Source: Gammaproteobacteria bacterium (GTDB lineage: Bacteria; Pseudomonadota; Gammaproteobacteria; VBWC01). From it: a DNA stretch of 64,000 nt. The notes under the pieces were generated by a model. The model saw only the letters and a program-made list of their open reading frames with translations, made no database searches and had not been told where the DNA came from. The stretch's first letter is position 1; every line of letters starts with the position of its first letter. Below are positions 36,611 through 45,313 of this stretch, in pieces. Location: assembly GCA_023266115.1 (NCBI GenBank), contig JAHFRU010000004.1, positions 80,001 through 144,000 on the forward strand, written 5' to 3'. The translations under genes and the position numbers were made by a program.

Positions 36611-37633
36611 TCAACCCTTGTTGGTCAGCGCTGCGGACGACGCCGAATTGAGCGCGGTGATCTTGTCGGTCGCCGCGTGCACCGCCGTGAACGTCCGCCA
36701 GTAATGCGAAGCAAGCCCGATGACGCCAAGTATGGACGCGAGAAACAACCAGCGCAGTGTCGGATCGAAAAATATCTTGTAACCCATCCACTGGCGCAAT
36801 TGTTCATAACGCAACCGTCCGCCGTCCAGTACCGTTTCGTCGCCGGGTTTCAGCTCGACACGACGGTCGCCATCGTTGACGACCAGCACGCTGCCGGTGC
36901 GCCGCACATCCAGCGTCCATGCGGCGTCCTGACGCAAGCCGGTATCCAGTTGCAACCAGAACTTGATTTCGCGGCCCCCGACGGGTGTCCAGCTGTTGCT
37001 CTGCTTGAAATCAAACAGTGGATAGGACGGCATGTTGACCGTGCCGGTGACGGGTGCACCGGCGTCGGGGAGCCAGGTCAGCACCGGCGTGAATCCCTTG
37101 TTGAACGTCGTGTAAAACCGGTAGCCATCGATCACCAGCGGCGTATCGTCACCGATCACGCGCGCCTGCCATTCGCCTTTTTCGTTGCGCACCCGGATAT
37201 GGCTGCGCGTCGACCCGCGCACCAGCATCGGCTGATAGTCAACCGTGAACGGGCCCTGGGCAAACTGCACCTGATCCAGATTGCCACTGTGGAACGGACC
37301 GCTTTTGACATCGATCGCGTCGTCGATCGTAAACTGCTGCCCGTCCACCATTTCCACATGAGCCTCGTAATGGGTCAGGCGACCGACCCCGACGAGCACG
37401 ACCACGGCGAGCAGGCCGATATGAAACATCAGTAATCCCGGCCGCCGGTTGATGCGTGGATTGGTCGCAATCGCCGCAACGAGATTCACCGCCAGCACCG
37501 ACAACGGCGCCACTAGCACCCACACCGGCACTTCCGCCGGATTGCCATAAATCAGCGACGAGCCGACCGCGAGCAGCGCCATACCGACGATGGTCAGCCG
37601 CGTTGAGGACAGTAGCTTGCGAAACACAATCAT
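36611..37633 (-). CDS. resB: ResB-like cytochrome c assembly protein
   Basis: A 340-residue membrane protein: N-terminal helices (LTIVGMALLAVGSSLIYG, WVLVAPLSVLAVNLVAAIA, LLMFHIGLLAVVVLVGVG), a large periplasmic domain (VDGYRFYTTFNKG-type region) and a last helix (WLFLASILGVIGLASHYW). This is the ResB/Ccs1 plan, though shorter than classical ResB of about 540 residues. Paired with the CcsA-like gene, it would form a System II haem lyase. Short ResB forms next to multihaem cytochromes are known in metal-reducing bacteria from general knowledge. Confidence 0.8.
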   Translation of the reverse strand: MIVFRKLLSSTRLTIVGMALLAVGSSLIYGNPAEVPVWVLVAPLSVLAVNLVAAIATNPRINRRPGLLMFHIGLLAVVVLVGVGRLTHYEAHVEMVDGQQFTIDDAIDVKSGPFHSGNLDQVQFAQGPFTVDYQPMLVRGSTRSHIRVRNEKGEWQARVIGDDTPLVIDGYRFYTTFNKGFTPVLTWLPDAGAPVTGTVNMPSYPLFDFKQSNSWTPVGGREIKFWLQLDTGLRQDAAWTLDVRRTGSVLVVNDGDRRVELKPGDETVLDGGRLRYEQLRQWMGYKIFFDPTLRWLFLASILGVIGLASHYWRTFTAVHAATDKITALNSASSAALTNKG

Positions 37634-37728
37634 GGCGAGTTACACATCGTTGACAGAACACGGCCGACGCACCTGCGCGACCGGCTTGATCATCTTTCGC
37701 GAGATAAACCGGCAGGGGCCCGGCCGCG

Positions 37729-40443
37729 TCAGGGCAGATCCGCGCAGCCTTCGCCGGCGACATTGGTCATCCAGGCGAAACCAATATCGCCGCTGCCCGG
37801 CGGGCCCGCCGAACCGCAGTTCGAGTCCACCCATTCGCCACTCCTGGCGAAGGAGCGTACCTTGAGCACCGATCCATTGTAGTAAGGGCCGTTCTCATAA
37901 CGGGCTTGGGTGTTATTGCGCACCTGCGTGCCCGGCGCCAGACCGCCTTCCGGACCGACGTCGTTCAGGTTGGCGAGAAACACCTTGTTCTTCCATCCGT
38001 GCGGTATCGCGATATGGCAGTAATTACAGCGGAAATTCGTCCGTACCGCGTCAATGTGGCCGTTATGCAGATTCACAACGCGCACCGGTCCTATGCAGCC
38101 GAAACTATCCGTGGTCGTGCTGAATCCGCTGGCGCCGCCCGGCGCTTCACCGACGGTCTGCGCGCGTTTGCCATATGAGTTGTAATTATGGCATTTGAAA
38201 CACAGATGGTTGTCGGTGCCCGGCGTATTCCCTGCGGCGAACCCGTCGTCGCCGTGCGTTTCTATACCGGCGATATTAGGACCGACACCGGCCCACGGCC
38301 CCTTCAACAGAAAATCATTGTTCGAACCATGCGGCCCCCACGGACTGCCCTGCTCACCGCCGCTGGGTATCGCGGTACCGGTGGCGGTATTGGAGCCATG
38401 GCAATCGGTGCAGTACATGGTCTGGATACCCACGCCCTGCTCGAATGGCGGCAACCAGCTGCTGGATAACAGATTCATCTTGAGATCGCTGGTCTTCGGC
38501 GCGGGCCGATTAACGAAATAACCACCCGCCGAACCTGCACGCACCACCGGCGTTCTGCCGGTCTCCGTCAACACCGGGTGCCACGAGCGGTGGTTGTTTG
38601 CCGCGTACGCGGCGGCCGCGCCGCTGGAGGTACCGGAGGTTCCTTCGCCTTTATGATCGCCCGGCGACTGGTACTCCATGCCCTGGTTGGTGTACTGGCT
38701 CATGTTGTTGGTGCCCGCCGGGGTACCGCCGGAAAAACTGCCGAGGAACGGCGCCGTGTCGTAGGCGTAATTGGAATGGCATTTCAGACACACCTGGTAC
38801 TCGCGCGTCACGTGCGGGGCGCTGACCGCTGTGGTGGCGCCGGTTCCGCCGTCGCCGCGCTTGGCCTCGAAGGCGATCGGCTGGCTGCCAAACTGGGTAC
38901 CGGACCATGCCGTCGGTTCGACACCCCAGATACCACGTAGCACGCCGGAGGCAATATTTGTATGCACGGCCTCACCCGCCGCGCTGATCTGCGCCGGCGT
39001 GTGGGGATGGGTGCCTTCGGTGTCCGGAATCGCATTGTTGGCGTTGAACAAGCGGTTCTTCACCACGCGGTGCGGATTGTGGCAATCGGTACACTCCGCA
39101 TGACGGTTGTTCAGATTGCCCTTGCCCATGTTGAGCGGCGATTCGACGAAGTCCTTGCCGGCCTGATTGGGCACATCCGGATTCGGCGAACCGATGTTAT
39201 GCATTTCGGTTCCCGCCGGCTGATCGGCATTGGCGATCGGCATATGGCGGAACATCGTCGTGAAATCCGTCTTGATGTTCGGCACCTCGAAGGTAATGCC
39301 GCCCTGACCCTGCAGCGTCCCGCCGTCCGGCGAATGGCACGCGTAACAGGTTTCCTCGATCGCCGGGTTGCCACCCTGTTTGAATTTACCGCCGGTTGCA
39401 GCATCCACAAGCTGCGGCCCGTCGGTGCCTTCACGAAGAATGCGTCGCGAACCCTGCACCGTGTGCGGGTCATGGCAGTTCAGGCACGCGGCCTGCCAGA
39501 CCTGGATGTCTGCCGGAAATTCGCGTATCGCCGCAGCCTCCGGTGTATAGCGCTCGTTGCCGACGACCTGGCTCGCATGCGCGGAACCCGCCCAGCCTTC
39601 CTTGTCATGGCAGGCGACGCAGATAATATCGCTGCCGGGATCAAAATCGCCGCCCGTCGGCACGTTTTCCTGGAACCGGTTCACGCGCAGAAACTTGATG
39701 TTCTTGTTCGGATCCGTATCGCGGATATGCGGGTCGTGGCACGAAATACATTCCACCTTGTTGTCTTCCAGCGGAATTGTCGGCCGCCGGTCGATTTCCG
39801 GCGTCGTGGAATCCAGATTGCCTTGTTTGCGGTTGCGAACATGCGCGTTGCCAACCGGATTGCGCAGTTCACCGTCGCGATTGAACTGCGCCAGATCGTA
39901 GGTGAACGAAATGGGGTGGTCGTTGCTCAGGTCAGTGCCGAGGCGTCGCGTAAAGCCCGTGGTCGGGCCCGCTCCTTCCGGAATCGTACCGCCCGGCCCG
40001 GGATTGTTACCGGCCATCGCGATGTTCGGATTGCCCCGGCCGTTAAGTACGTTGACCGCGCCGACCGCCAGCGTACCGTCGTGACACGACAGGCACAGCT
40101 TCGACTTGCCATTTGGCTGGCTCAGATCTATGGCATCAAGCGATCCCGAGGTATACGGCGTATAGGTCGCCGCCGTCAGCGAACGGTTCCATAACGGCGC
40201 CCGCGGTTCCACGGAGGCGCCGTGCGGCGTATGGCAGAACGCGCATATCTGGGATTCGCTGGCGGCTTCGATATTACGTTTCGCGCCGCCGGGCAGCGTG
40301 GGTTCAACCGTATGGGAAAAGTTATGCCGCGTGTTGCGGATGTCCGCAATCCGGTCGGCGAAAGAACAGACCGACCATAGCGCCAGCAGTACACCGGCAC
40401 ACAGCCCGACCCGAGTTGGAATTGAACGCCACCTTTCCTTCAC
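37729..40443 (-). CDS. Undecahaem c-type cytochrome (11 CXXCH)
   Basis: A 904-residue exported multihaem cytochrome. Signal peptide VGLCAGVLLALWSVCSFA; no lipobox is evident. Eleven CXXCH motifs in order: CAFCH, CLSCH, CISCH, CVACH, CLNCH, CYACH, CTDCH, CLKCH, CTDCH, CFKCH, CNYCH. The first four (residues about 67-290) follow the same scaffold as the tetrahaem protein at 48.8 kb (FCHTPHGA, SCHDGTLA, LSNDHPISF, VECISCHDPH). The C-terminal 90 residues lack haem motifs. The start overlaps the NHL lipoprotein by four bases. With the barrel and trihaem genes in the same array, it is the likely extracellular or outer-membrane terminal of an electron conduit. It recalls the undecahaem protein of 'Ca. 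Tenderia electrophaga' (from memory). Confidence 0.93.
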   Translation of the reverse strand: MKERWRSIPTRVGLCAGVLLALWSVCSFADRIADIRNTRHNFSHTVEPTLPGGAKRNIEAASESQICAFCHTPHGASVEPRAPLWNRSLTAATYTPYTSGSLDAIDLSQPNGKSKLCLSCHDGTLAVGAVNVLNGRGNPNIAMAGNNPGPGGTIPEGAGPTTGFTRRLGTDLSNDHPISFTYDLAQFNRDGELRNPVGNAHVRNRKQGNLDSTTPEIDRRPTIPLEDNKVECISCHDPHIRDTDPNKNIKFLRVNRFQENVPTGGDFDPGSDIICVACHDKEGWAGSAHASQVVGNERYTPEAAAIREFPADIQVWQAACLNCHDPHTVQGSRRILREGTDGPQLVDAATGGKFKQGGNPAIEETCYACHSPDGGTLQGQGGITFEVPNIKTDFTTMFRHMPIANADQPAGTEMHNIGSPNPDVPNQAGKDFVESPLNMGKGNLNNRHAECTDCHNPHRVVKNRLFNANNAIPDTEGTHPHTPAQISAAGEAVHTNIASGVLRGIWGVEPTAWSGTQFGSQPIAFEAKRGDGGTGATTAVSAPHVTREYQVCLKCHSNYAYDTAPFLGSFSGGTPAGTNNMSQYTNQGMEYQSPGDHKGEGTSGTSSGAAAAYAANNHRSWHPVLTETGRTPVVRAGSAGGYFVNRPAPKTSDLKMNLLSSSWLPPFEQGVGIQTMYCTDCHGSNTATGTAIPSGGEQGSPWGPHGSNNDFLLKGPWAGVGPNIAGIETHGDDGFAAGNTPGTDNHLCFKCHNYNSYGKRAQTVGEAPGGASGFSTTTDSFGCIGPVRVVNLHNGHIDAVRTNFRCNYCHIAIPHGWKNKVFLANLNDVGPEGGLAPGTQVRNNTQARYENGPYYNGSVLKVRSFARSGEWVDSNCGSAGPPGSGDIGFAWMTNVAGEGCADLP

Positions 40444-41519
40444 GCGCCACCCAGATATTCGAATACCACCACGCGACCGTTAAACATGTCCGCCACATAG
40501 ACTTGTCGTCCGGTATCCGTCCAGACTCCGGCCGGTAAATAGAACTGGCCCGTCCCACTCCCAGTGCCACCGATAGGCATCAGCAGATTGCCGTCGGCAT
40601 TGAATACTAACAAATGGTCGTAAAACGATTCCACCACATAAATCAAACCGTTACTATCTACCGCCACGCCTTTCGGCCGCGGCAGGTCGCCGATGAACAG
40701 ACCCCGACGCCCGATGACCTTGCGGCTCTCCCCGGCAGGCGAAAGCACCTGGATACGCGAGTTAAACGTATCGGTCACGTAGAGCTCGCCGTTCGCAAAC
40801 GCCAGATAGGTCGGCGCATTGAACTCACCCGGCTCGGTGCCGGGCCTGCCCAGCGTCCTGACCAGATCACCCGCCCGGTCAAACACCTTGATATCGTGTG
40901 CCCGGCCGTCGGCGACATAAATCTCGCCACTCTGCGGATCCGTGGCCAGCCCCGTCGGCCGCAATATCTTGCCCTGTCCAATCGTGCCGACGGGCTCACC
41001 GAGCGCATTGAGCCGCACGACGTAGCCGAGCTCCGCGTCCGCCACCAGTAACTCGCCGTTGTCTCCGCCGGCAATTCCCACCGGCATCGAGAAACGCAGG
41101 TTCTTACCGGCCATTTCCCAGACATGCAGTCTGCCCGCCGGCACGTCAAACACATACACGGCCTGACGGCTGACATCGGTTACAAAAATTCGCCCGCTGG
41201 CGTCAACGTAACCGCGTTGCGGTCTTTGCAACACGACCGCCTGATGCTTACTCGACGCAAGCCCCACCAGCCATTTCAACGCCTTTTTACCAAATTGCAG
41301 CGCGGCATTCGGTTCGTCGGCCGGCGTAAAATTGTCTTCGCCGGTCAATTCGCCGACGTACCGGTAACGCGGCTGATCCGGCGGCGGCGGAAACACGTGC
41401 TGCTCCGGTCCTGGGGAACCCTGCAGCTGAAACCTTTCGGGCACAGCCGCGCACGCAGACAACAACAACGTTGCAATCACAAACGCGACGCCTGTTTTGC
41501 AACGCAACACGTTTCTCAC
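40440..41519 (-). CDS. NHL-repeat propeller lipoprotein (second of two in the locus)
   Basis: A 359-residue lipoprotein: lipobox LLLSAC, linker with PPPPDQPRYRYVGEL like that of the 12.4 kb protein, then about six NHL blades (GRIFVTDVSRQAVYVFD, GELYVTDTFNSRIQVL, GLIYVVESFYDHLLVF). The stop overlaps the undecahaem start (ATGA), so production of the two is coupled. It could cap or scaffold the cytochrome on the membrane surface. No catalytic residues are recognisable. Confidence 0.85.
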   Translation of the reverse strand: MRNVLRCKTGVAFVIATLLLSACAAVPERFQLQGSPGPEQHVFPPPPDQPRYRYVGELTGEDNFTPADEPNAALQFGKKALKWLVGLASSKHQAVVLQRPQRGYVDASGRIFVTDVSRQAVYVFDVPAGRLHVWEMAGKNLRFSMPVGIAGGDNGELLVADAELGYVVRLNALGEPVGTIGQGKILRPTGLATDPQSGEIYVADGRAHDIKVFDRAGDLVRTLGRPGTEPGEFNAPTYLAFANGELYVTDTFNSRIQVLSPAGESRKVIGRRGLFIGDLPRPKGVAVDSNGLIYVVESFYDHLLVFNADGNLLMPIGGTGSGTGQFYLPAGVWTDTGRQVYVADMFNGRVVVFEYLGGA

Positions 41520-41531
41520 TGTAGCGCTCGG

Positions 41532-42548
41532 CTATTCCTCAATCGCTTCCTTGACGACGCGCAATATCTGGATCCGGCCATTCAGGCTGTCAGCAACATA
41601 GATAAAACCCTGGTCCAGCCACATATCGGTGATACGCCGGAACTTGCCCGGTGCTGAACCGGTTCCGCCTGAACGCGCCACCAGCAGATCACCCTGATAG
41701 ATTTTGATCGTATTATCAATGAAATCGCTGACAAATACGAGGTTATCGTCACTGACGACAACACTGTTGGGGTAAGCAACCGAATCGCGCGGTAGCGAAT
41801 ATCGGTAGCTGCCGTCGTCGCCCAGCACCTGGATGCGGTCACCAACGCGAGCGATGATATAAAGTCCCTCGGGCCCGCGCGCCATCCCGGTGATATTCAG
41901 AAACTGTCCCTCGTGGGTACCGCGCTTGCCAATCGCCGTCAACGCCTCCCCTGTACTATTAAACACGACGACGTGATCCATCACACCGTCGGCGACAAAG
42001 ACATAACCGGTGCTGTCGTCCACCGACACCGACACCGGCCGGCGCAGGTTCAGGGTGTTCTTGAACTCGCGTATCTGACGACCGCGCTGGTCAAACTGCA
42101 GCACGCGCGCGCCACCCCAGTCAGCGATGAAAAAATCGAGATTTGGTGTCAGGAAGATATCGGTAACGTCGCCGGTTACCGTCCCCTGCAGATCGACGAG
42201 TTCGATAAACTCCCGTCGGTTCCGGTCAAAGCGCAGCACCTTCTGCTGATCCGCATCGACAATCAGGATCGTGTCCCCCCGCGCTGCAACAGCGACGGGC
42301 CGTTTAAGGCGTACGTCGCGGCGTCCGACGATACCATTGCCCTCGATGCCCGCCTCGATAGTTTCCCACGGCAGCAAGACCTCGGCGACCAGTCCAACCG
42401 CGGCAGCGGCCGTCGAGACGGTATCCGTTTCCTCTGAAAACAGGTTTTCGGTCTGCGGCGGCTGCAGACTGCAACCGCCGACAAGCAGCGAGCCGCTAAA
42501 GAATACGCTTAGCGCAAGAAACCGGATTCGCGCGATACGGAATGACAT
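41532..42548 (-). CDS. NHL-repeat propeller lipoprotein (first of two in the locus)
   Basis: The ATG at 42548 puts a proper lipoprotein signal at the N terminus (RFLALSVFFSGSLLVGGC); the track start adds 18 residues that overlap the preceding gene further. The mature part has six NHL-like blades (DTILIVDADQQKVLRFD, LDFFIADWGGARVLQFD, GYVFVADGVMDHVVVF). It ends 12 bases before the next NHL gene and starts 40 bases inside the trihaem gene, so the operon is very compact here. Function unknown beyond a propeller scaffold. Confidence 0.83.
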   Translation of the reverse strand: MSFRIARIRFLALSVFFSGSLLVGGCSLQPPQTENLFSEETDTVSTAAAAVGLVAEVLLPWETIEAGIEGNGIVGRRDVRLKRPVAVAARGDTILIVDADQQKVLRFDRNRREFIELVDLQGTVTGDVTDIFLTPNLDFFIADWGGARVLQFDQRGRQIREFKNTLNLRRPVSVSVDDSTGYVFVADGVMDHVVVFNSTGEALTAIGKRGTHEGQFLNITGMARGPEGLYIIARVGDRIQVLGDDGSYRYSLPRDSVAYPNSVVVSDDNLVFVSDFIDNTIKIYQGDLLVARSGGTGSAPGKFRRITDMWLDQGFIYVADSLNGRIQILRVVKEAIEE

Positions 42549-43069
42549 CGTCCACAATTCATGGTTGGCGGAAAGGCAACTTTTCCGTGACAGACGCCGC
42601 AATACTCCCCCTGGATAATCGCGGACATCGTTACAGGATTACCGCCCTTCTGCGGAAGAAATATCGATGGGTGACAGTTCAGACAGGTCAACCATTCCGT
42701 GTGGGGCCGGTGCGGAAAACGAACATACGGCATCGACCCGGTATTCTTGAAAATGATATCGAAATCGGCCGGGAACATTTCCTCGTCACCCAACAGGCTT
42801 TTGCGCGGATTAATAAGCCCCGAATCCAGCACCTCCACCCAGTTGATGATGTTCTGACCGTCGCGGGGAAATCCCTTCATCGCTTCAAAAGGCTGCTGCA
42901 GGACATTGACAGCATCGTTGGTCGGGTCATGGATTCCGTCATCCGCGACGCGCACCTCTTCGCCACGCAACTGAAAGTGCTGGCCCCTGATCCAGACAGG
43001 CACCTCTGTCGCCATAGCACCAGACACAAGCACCGTCATCAACAGGAATACAAGACTAAGTCGCAACAT
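42509..43069 (-). CDS. Trihaem cytochrome c (c7-like), copy C
   Basis: A 186-residue periplasmic cytochrome with a signal peptide (LVFLLMTVLVSGAMA), an N-terminal extension (DDGIHDPTNDAVNVLQQP) and a compact C-terminal haem module: FPHRPHTEWLTCLNCHP, CGVCHGKVAFP, CGRCHS. The FPHxxH motif supplies likely distal histidines. It is a clear paralogue of the 44.6 kb protein (same HDPN segment and haem module) and more distantly of the 45.3 kb one. Likely periplasmic shuttle between the inner membrane and the barrel complex. Confidence 0.9.
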   Translation of the reverse strand: MLRLSLVFLLMTVLVSGAMATEVPVWIRGQHFQLRGEEVRVADDGIHDPTNDAVNVLQQPFEAMKGFPRDGQNIINWVEVLDSGLINPRKSLLGDEEMFPADFDIIFKNTGSMPYVRFPHRPHTEWLTCLNCHPSIFLPQKGGNPVTMSAIIQGEYCGVCHGKVAFPPTMNCGRCHSVSRESGFLR

Positions 43070-43099
43070 GTATCACTCGCGCGTCAATTGCTTCAGATG

Positions 43100-43127
43100 C
43101 CGGTGGCCGCGCATGCGCGGCCACCGG
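43100..43127. repeat. Perfect 12-bp intergenic hairpin inside the operon
   Basis: CCGGTGGCCGCG, CATG loop, then its exact complement, between the cupredoxin stop and the trihaem C start. All-GC-rich stem, no T-run on either side. It may protect the 3' end of the upstream mRNA segment, or attenuate readthrough. Confidence 0.6.
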
Positions 43128-43134
43128 GATATTA

Positions 43135-44511
43135 TCATCGTACGCCAGCCGTCATCAGCGCACGCTGCATTTGATTGGTTGCTTCCTGCATACCGATAAT
43201 AGCAGTTTCGTAGTCCCCTTTCTTCGCATAGCCTGCGGCTTCGCCAGCGATTTTCTTGCCTTTCTCTACAAAGGTGTTAATCAGTTGGACCACATCTTCC
43301 GCCGGTTGTTTCTGTTCCAGCGCCAAAGGGACCAGGTCCGCGAATCCTTTGTAGCGCGCAACTTCAAACTGATACTCTTCTGCCGGCGTTTTGAATTTCT
43401 GATCGTAAACCACTGCCTCGCCCTGGAACGCCTGGCTCAATGCCGACGTTACCATGGACTGCGCCTTTTCCAGCGTGTCCGCTGCTTCCTTGTATTTGCC
43501 GTCGGTAGACAACGCAATGGCGTCGTCCTCCATCTTTTGTATGGTTTTCGGGTCCAGATCCGACGAACTATCGCTACGTTTGGACTTCGTCTTGCGCTCG
43601 TACTGCTGCAGATAGGATTCCTTGTAGTTCCTCAGATTGCCAAGCAATTCGGCGTAGCGTACGCGGTGATCGACGCCATCACTTCCTTCCTTGGGCACAA
43701 GGCCTACAGCGGTGTTCGCATCATCAATTGCCTTTAACGCGCTTTCCATCGCAGCACTGTTATTTCCGCCCTGCAGCGCGGACTCCGACGCGGCAAGATC
43801 CGCCTTCGCCTGTTCCATTTTCGCCCGCGCTTCGGCGTGTCCACTGTCGGCGACACGTTTCGCCGACTGCGACATCGTCAGCATTTTCGCGTAGGCAATT
43901 TTCTGCTTTACGTCCGCATCGGAAACCACGACAGGCTTCGCGCCCCCTGATACGTCTCCCGGCTTGTGCTCAAGCGTGACCTTTTCACCTTCGTTGACAA
44001 TGTGCATCAGGCCGCCCATGTTCTTATGGTTACGACACTGATAAAACATCCGTCCTGGCGTCTGCTGGTTCGGCGAAAACGCCACCATACCCTTATAGGT
44101 AAATTGTCCAAGCACACCATCCGTCACGGTTCCGGCACCCCGACCGACTTCGTCGGTCGTCAGATAGAAATCGTGCTGGATATTGGTCTCGACATCAAAC
44201 GCGTAGGTTACGCCGCGGGTCAGTACCAGTTCCTTGCTTTCCTCTCCGTCGACGGCAAAACCGATCTCTTTGCCCTGGCCATAAAACATGTGGGCCGGCG
44301 TTTTTGGCTTCACGGTAACTGTGAATGTCCGTGCCGCCTTGCTAACCGCCGCGGCCAGTTCCTGCTTGGCGTCATCCGTCTTCGAGGCGGCAGCAGCAAG
44401 CATTAACGGTGCATGATCGGCCATATGGACGTGCGACGACTCGGCGTAAACACCAATGGGGAGCAGTATGGGCAGCGTCATCACGATGACGCTTCGGGTC
44501 AACTTCTTCAT
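43135..44511 (-). CDS. Cupredoxin-domain protein with long helical C-terminal region
   Basis: A strong AAGGAG nine bases before the ATG at 44511 fixes the start (458 residues); the track start is upstream of this site. After a signal peptide (ending GVYA) a cupredoxin domain spans about 60-175, with candidate type 1 copper ligands H113 (NIQHDFYL), C159, H162 and M165 or M169 (YQCRNHKNMGGLMH). The remaining 280 residues are helical and charged, with TPR-like segments (AEARAKMEQAKADLAASESAL, YKEAADTLEKAQSMV). No haem motif. It sits between two trihaem genes, so it may be a copper electron carrier or assembly factor of the complex. I know no named family with this pairing. Confidence 0.8.
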   Translation of the reverse strand: MKKLTRSVIVMTLPILLPIGVYAESSHVHMADHAPLMLAAAASKTDDAKQELAAAVSKAARTFTVTVKPKTPAHMFYGQGKEIGFAVDGEESKELVLTRGVTYAFDVETNIQHDFYLTTDEVGRGAGTVTDGVLGQFTYKGMVAFSPNQQTPGRMFYQCRNHKNMGGLMHIVNEGEKVTLEHKPGDVSGGAKPVVVSDADVKQKIAYAKMLTMSQSAKRVADSGHAEARAKMEQAKADLAASESALQGGNNSAAMESALKAIDDANTAVGLVPKEGSDGVDHRVRYAELLGNLRNYKESYLQQYERKTKSKRSDSSSDLDPKTIQKMEDDAIALSTDGKYKEAADTLEKAQSMVTSALSQAFQGEAVVYDQKFKTPAEEYQFEVARYKGFADLVPLALEQKQPAEDVVQLINTFVEKGKKIAGEAAGYAKKGDYETAIIGMQEATNQMQRALMTAGVR

Positions 44512-44575
44512 GAACAATATCTCCTTACTGTTGATCACGTTACCCTGCCCCCCCCAGTGGCCAGCATTCCTGGAA

Positions 44576-45301
44576 CTACTTCCAGGGATTGTTCACCGTG
44601 GCACTGCTCAACGGCGGTTTCCAGTCATCGGGTTTCGGCTTCGAATGGCACTTCTTGCACGTCTTGGTTTCGATTGGAAATGAAACCTTGCCGTGGCAGA
44701 CACCGCATTTCTCGCCGAGCAAAATCGCCGACATACTGATCTGGTTGGCGCCTTTCTGCGGAATGAAAATCGCCGGATGGCAATTCGAGCAGGCGAGCCA
44801 TTCAGTATGTTGCCGATGCGGGAACACCACATCGGGCATCGATGCCTTGACCGGCCGGACGATATCCATATCCAGTACGAAGGGCTCTTCGTCGGGATTG
44901 ACTCGATCCCAACGCGGTGCAAGCGCCTTCTGATCGATCGACTTTACCCAATCGACCTGGTTACCGAACGTACTTTCCGGCAAACCCTTGAACGCCACCT
45001 TTGGGGGCTGTAACGCAAATGTTGCTTCGTTATTGGGATCGTGGATTCCGTCTTCCGGCGGAGGGAGGTTTGCCTCATGCTTCTTCAGGTTCTGGTTAAA
45101 TGTGTTTGCGGAAGATACGTCGGCGAGATGCATAACCTCGCTTTCGGAAATGGCCGCAAACACGGAACCCTGATCCGTGGACGAACTCCACTCAACCGCA
45201 GCCGGCTGTGCCGGTTGCAGTACCTCCGAACTCCAGGCGGTAACGGCAATCAACATCGTAACGAGAGCCGTCAGCCAACGTGCATGTGCTTTATAACTCA
45301 T
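44576..45301 (-). CDS. Trihaem cytochrome c (c7-like), copy B
   Basis: A 241-residue exported cytochrome. After the signal peptide (LVTMLIAVTAWS) and a longer N-terminal region, it shares with copy C the EDGIHDPNNEA segment and the haem module FPHRQHTEWLACSNCHP, CGVCHGKVSFP, CKKCHS. GAGGGG precedes the ATG by eight bases. The two copies probably arose by duplication around the cupredoxin gene. Confidence 0.9.
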   Translation of the reverse strand: MSYKAHARWLTALVTMLIAVTAWSSEVLQPAQPAAVEWSSSTDQGSVFAAISESEVMHLADVSSANTFNQNLKKHEANLPPPEDGIHDPNNEATFALQPPKVAFKGLPESTFGNQVDWVKSIDQKALAPRWDRVNPDEEPFVLDMDIVRPVKASMPDVVFPHRQHTEWLACSNCHPAIFIPQKGANQISMSAILLGEKCGVCHGKVSFPIETKTCKKCHSKPKPDDWKPPLSSATVNNPWK

Positions 45302-45313
45302 GACGGTTACCCC

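Noticed and set aside
38962-40194. Plus-strand ORF of 410 residues
   Set aside because: Runs antisense through the undecahaem cytochrome; no family features.
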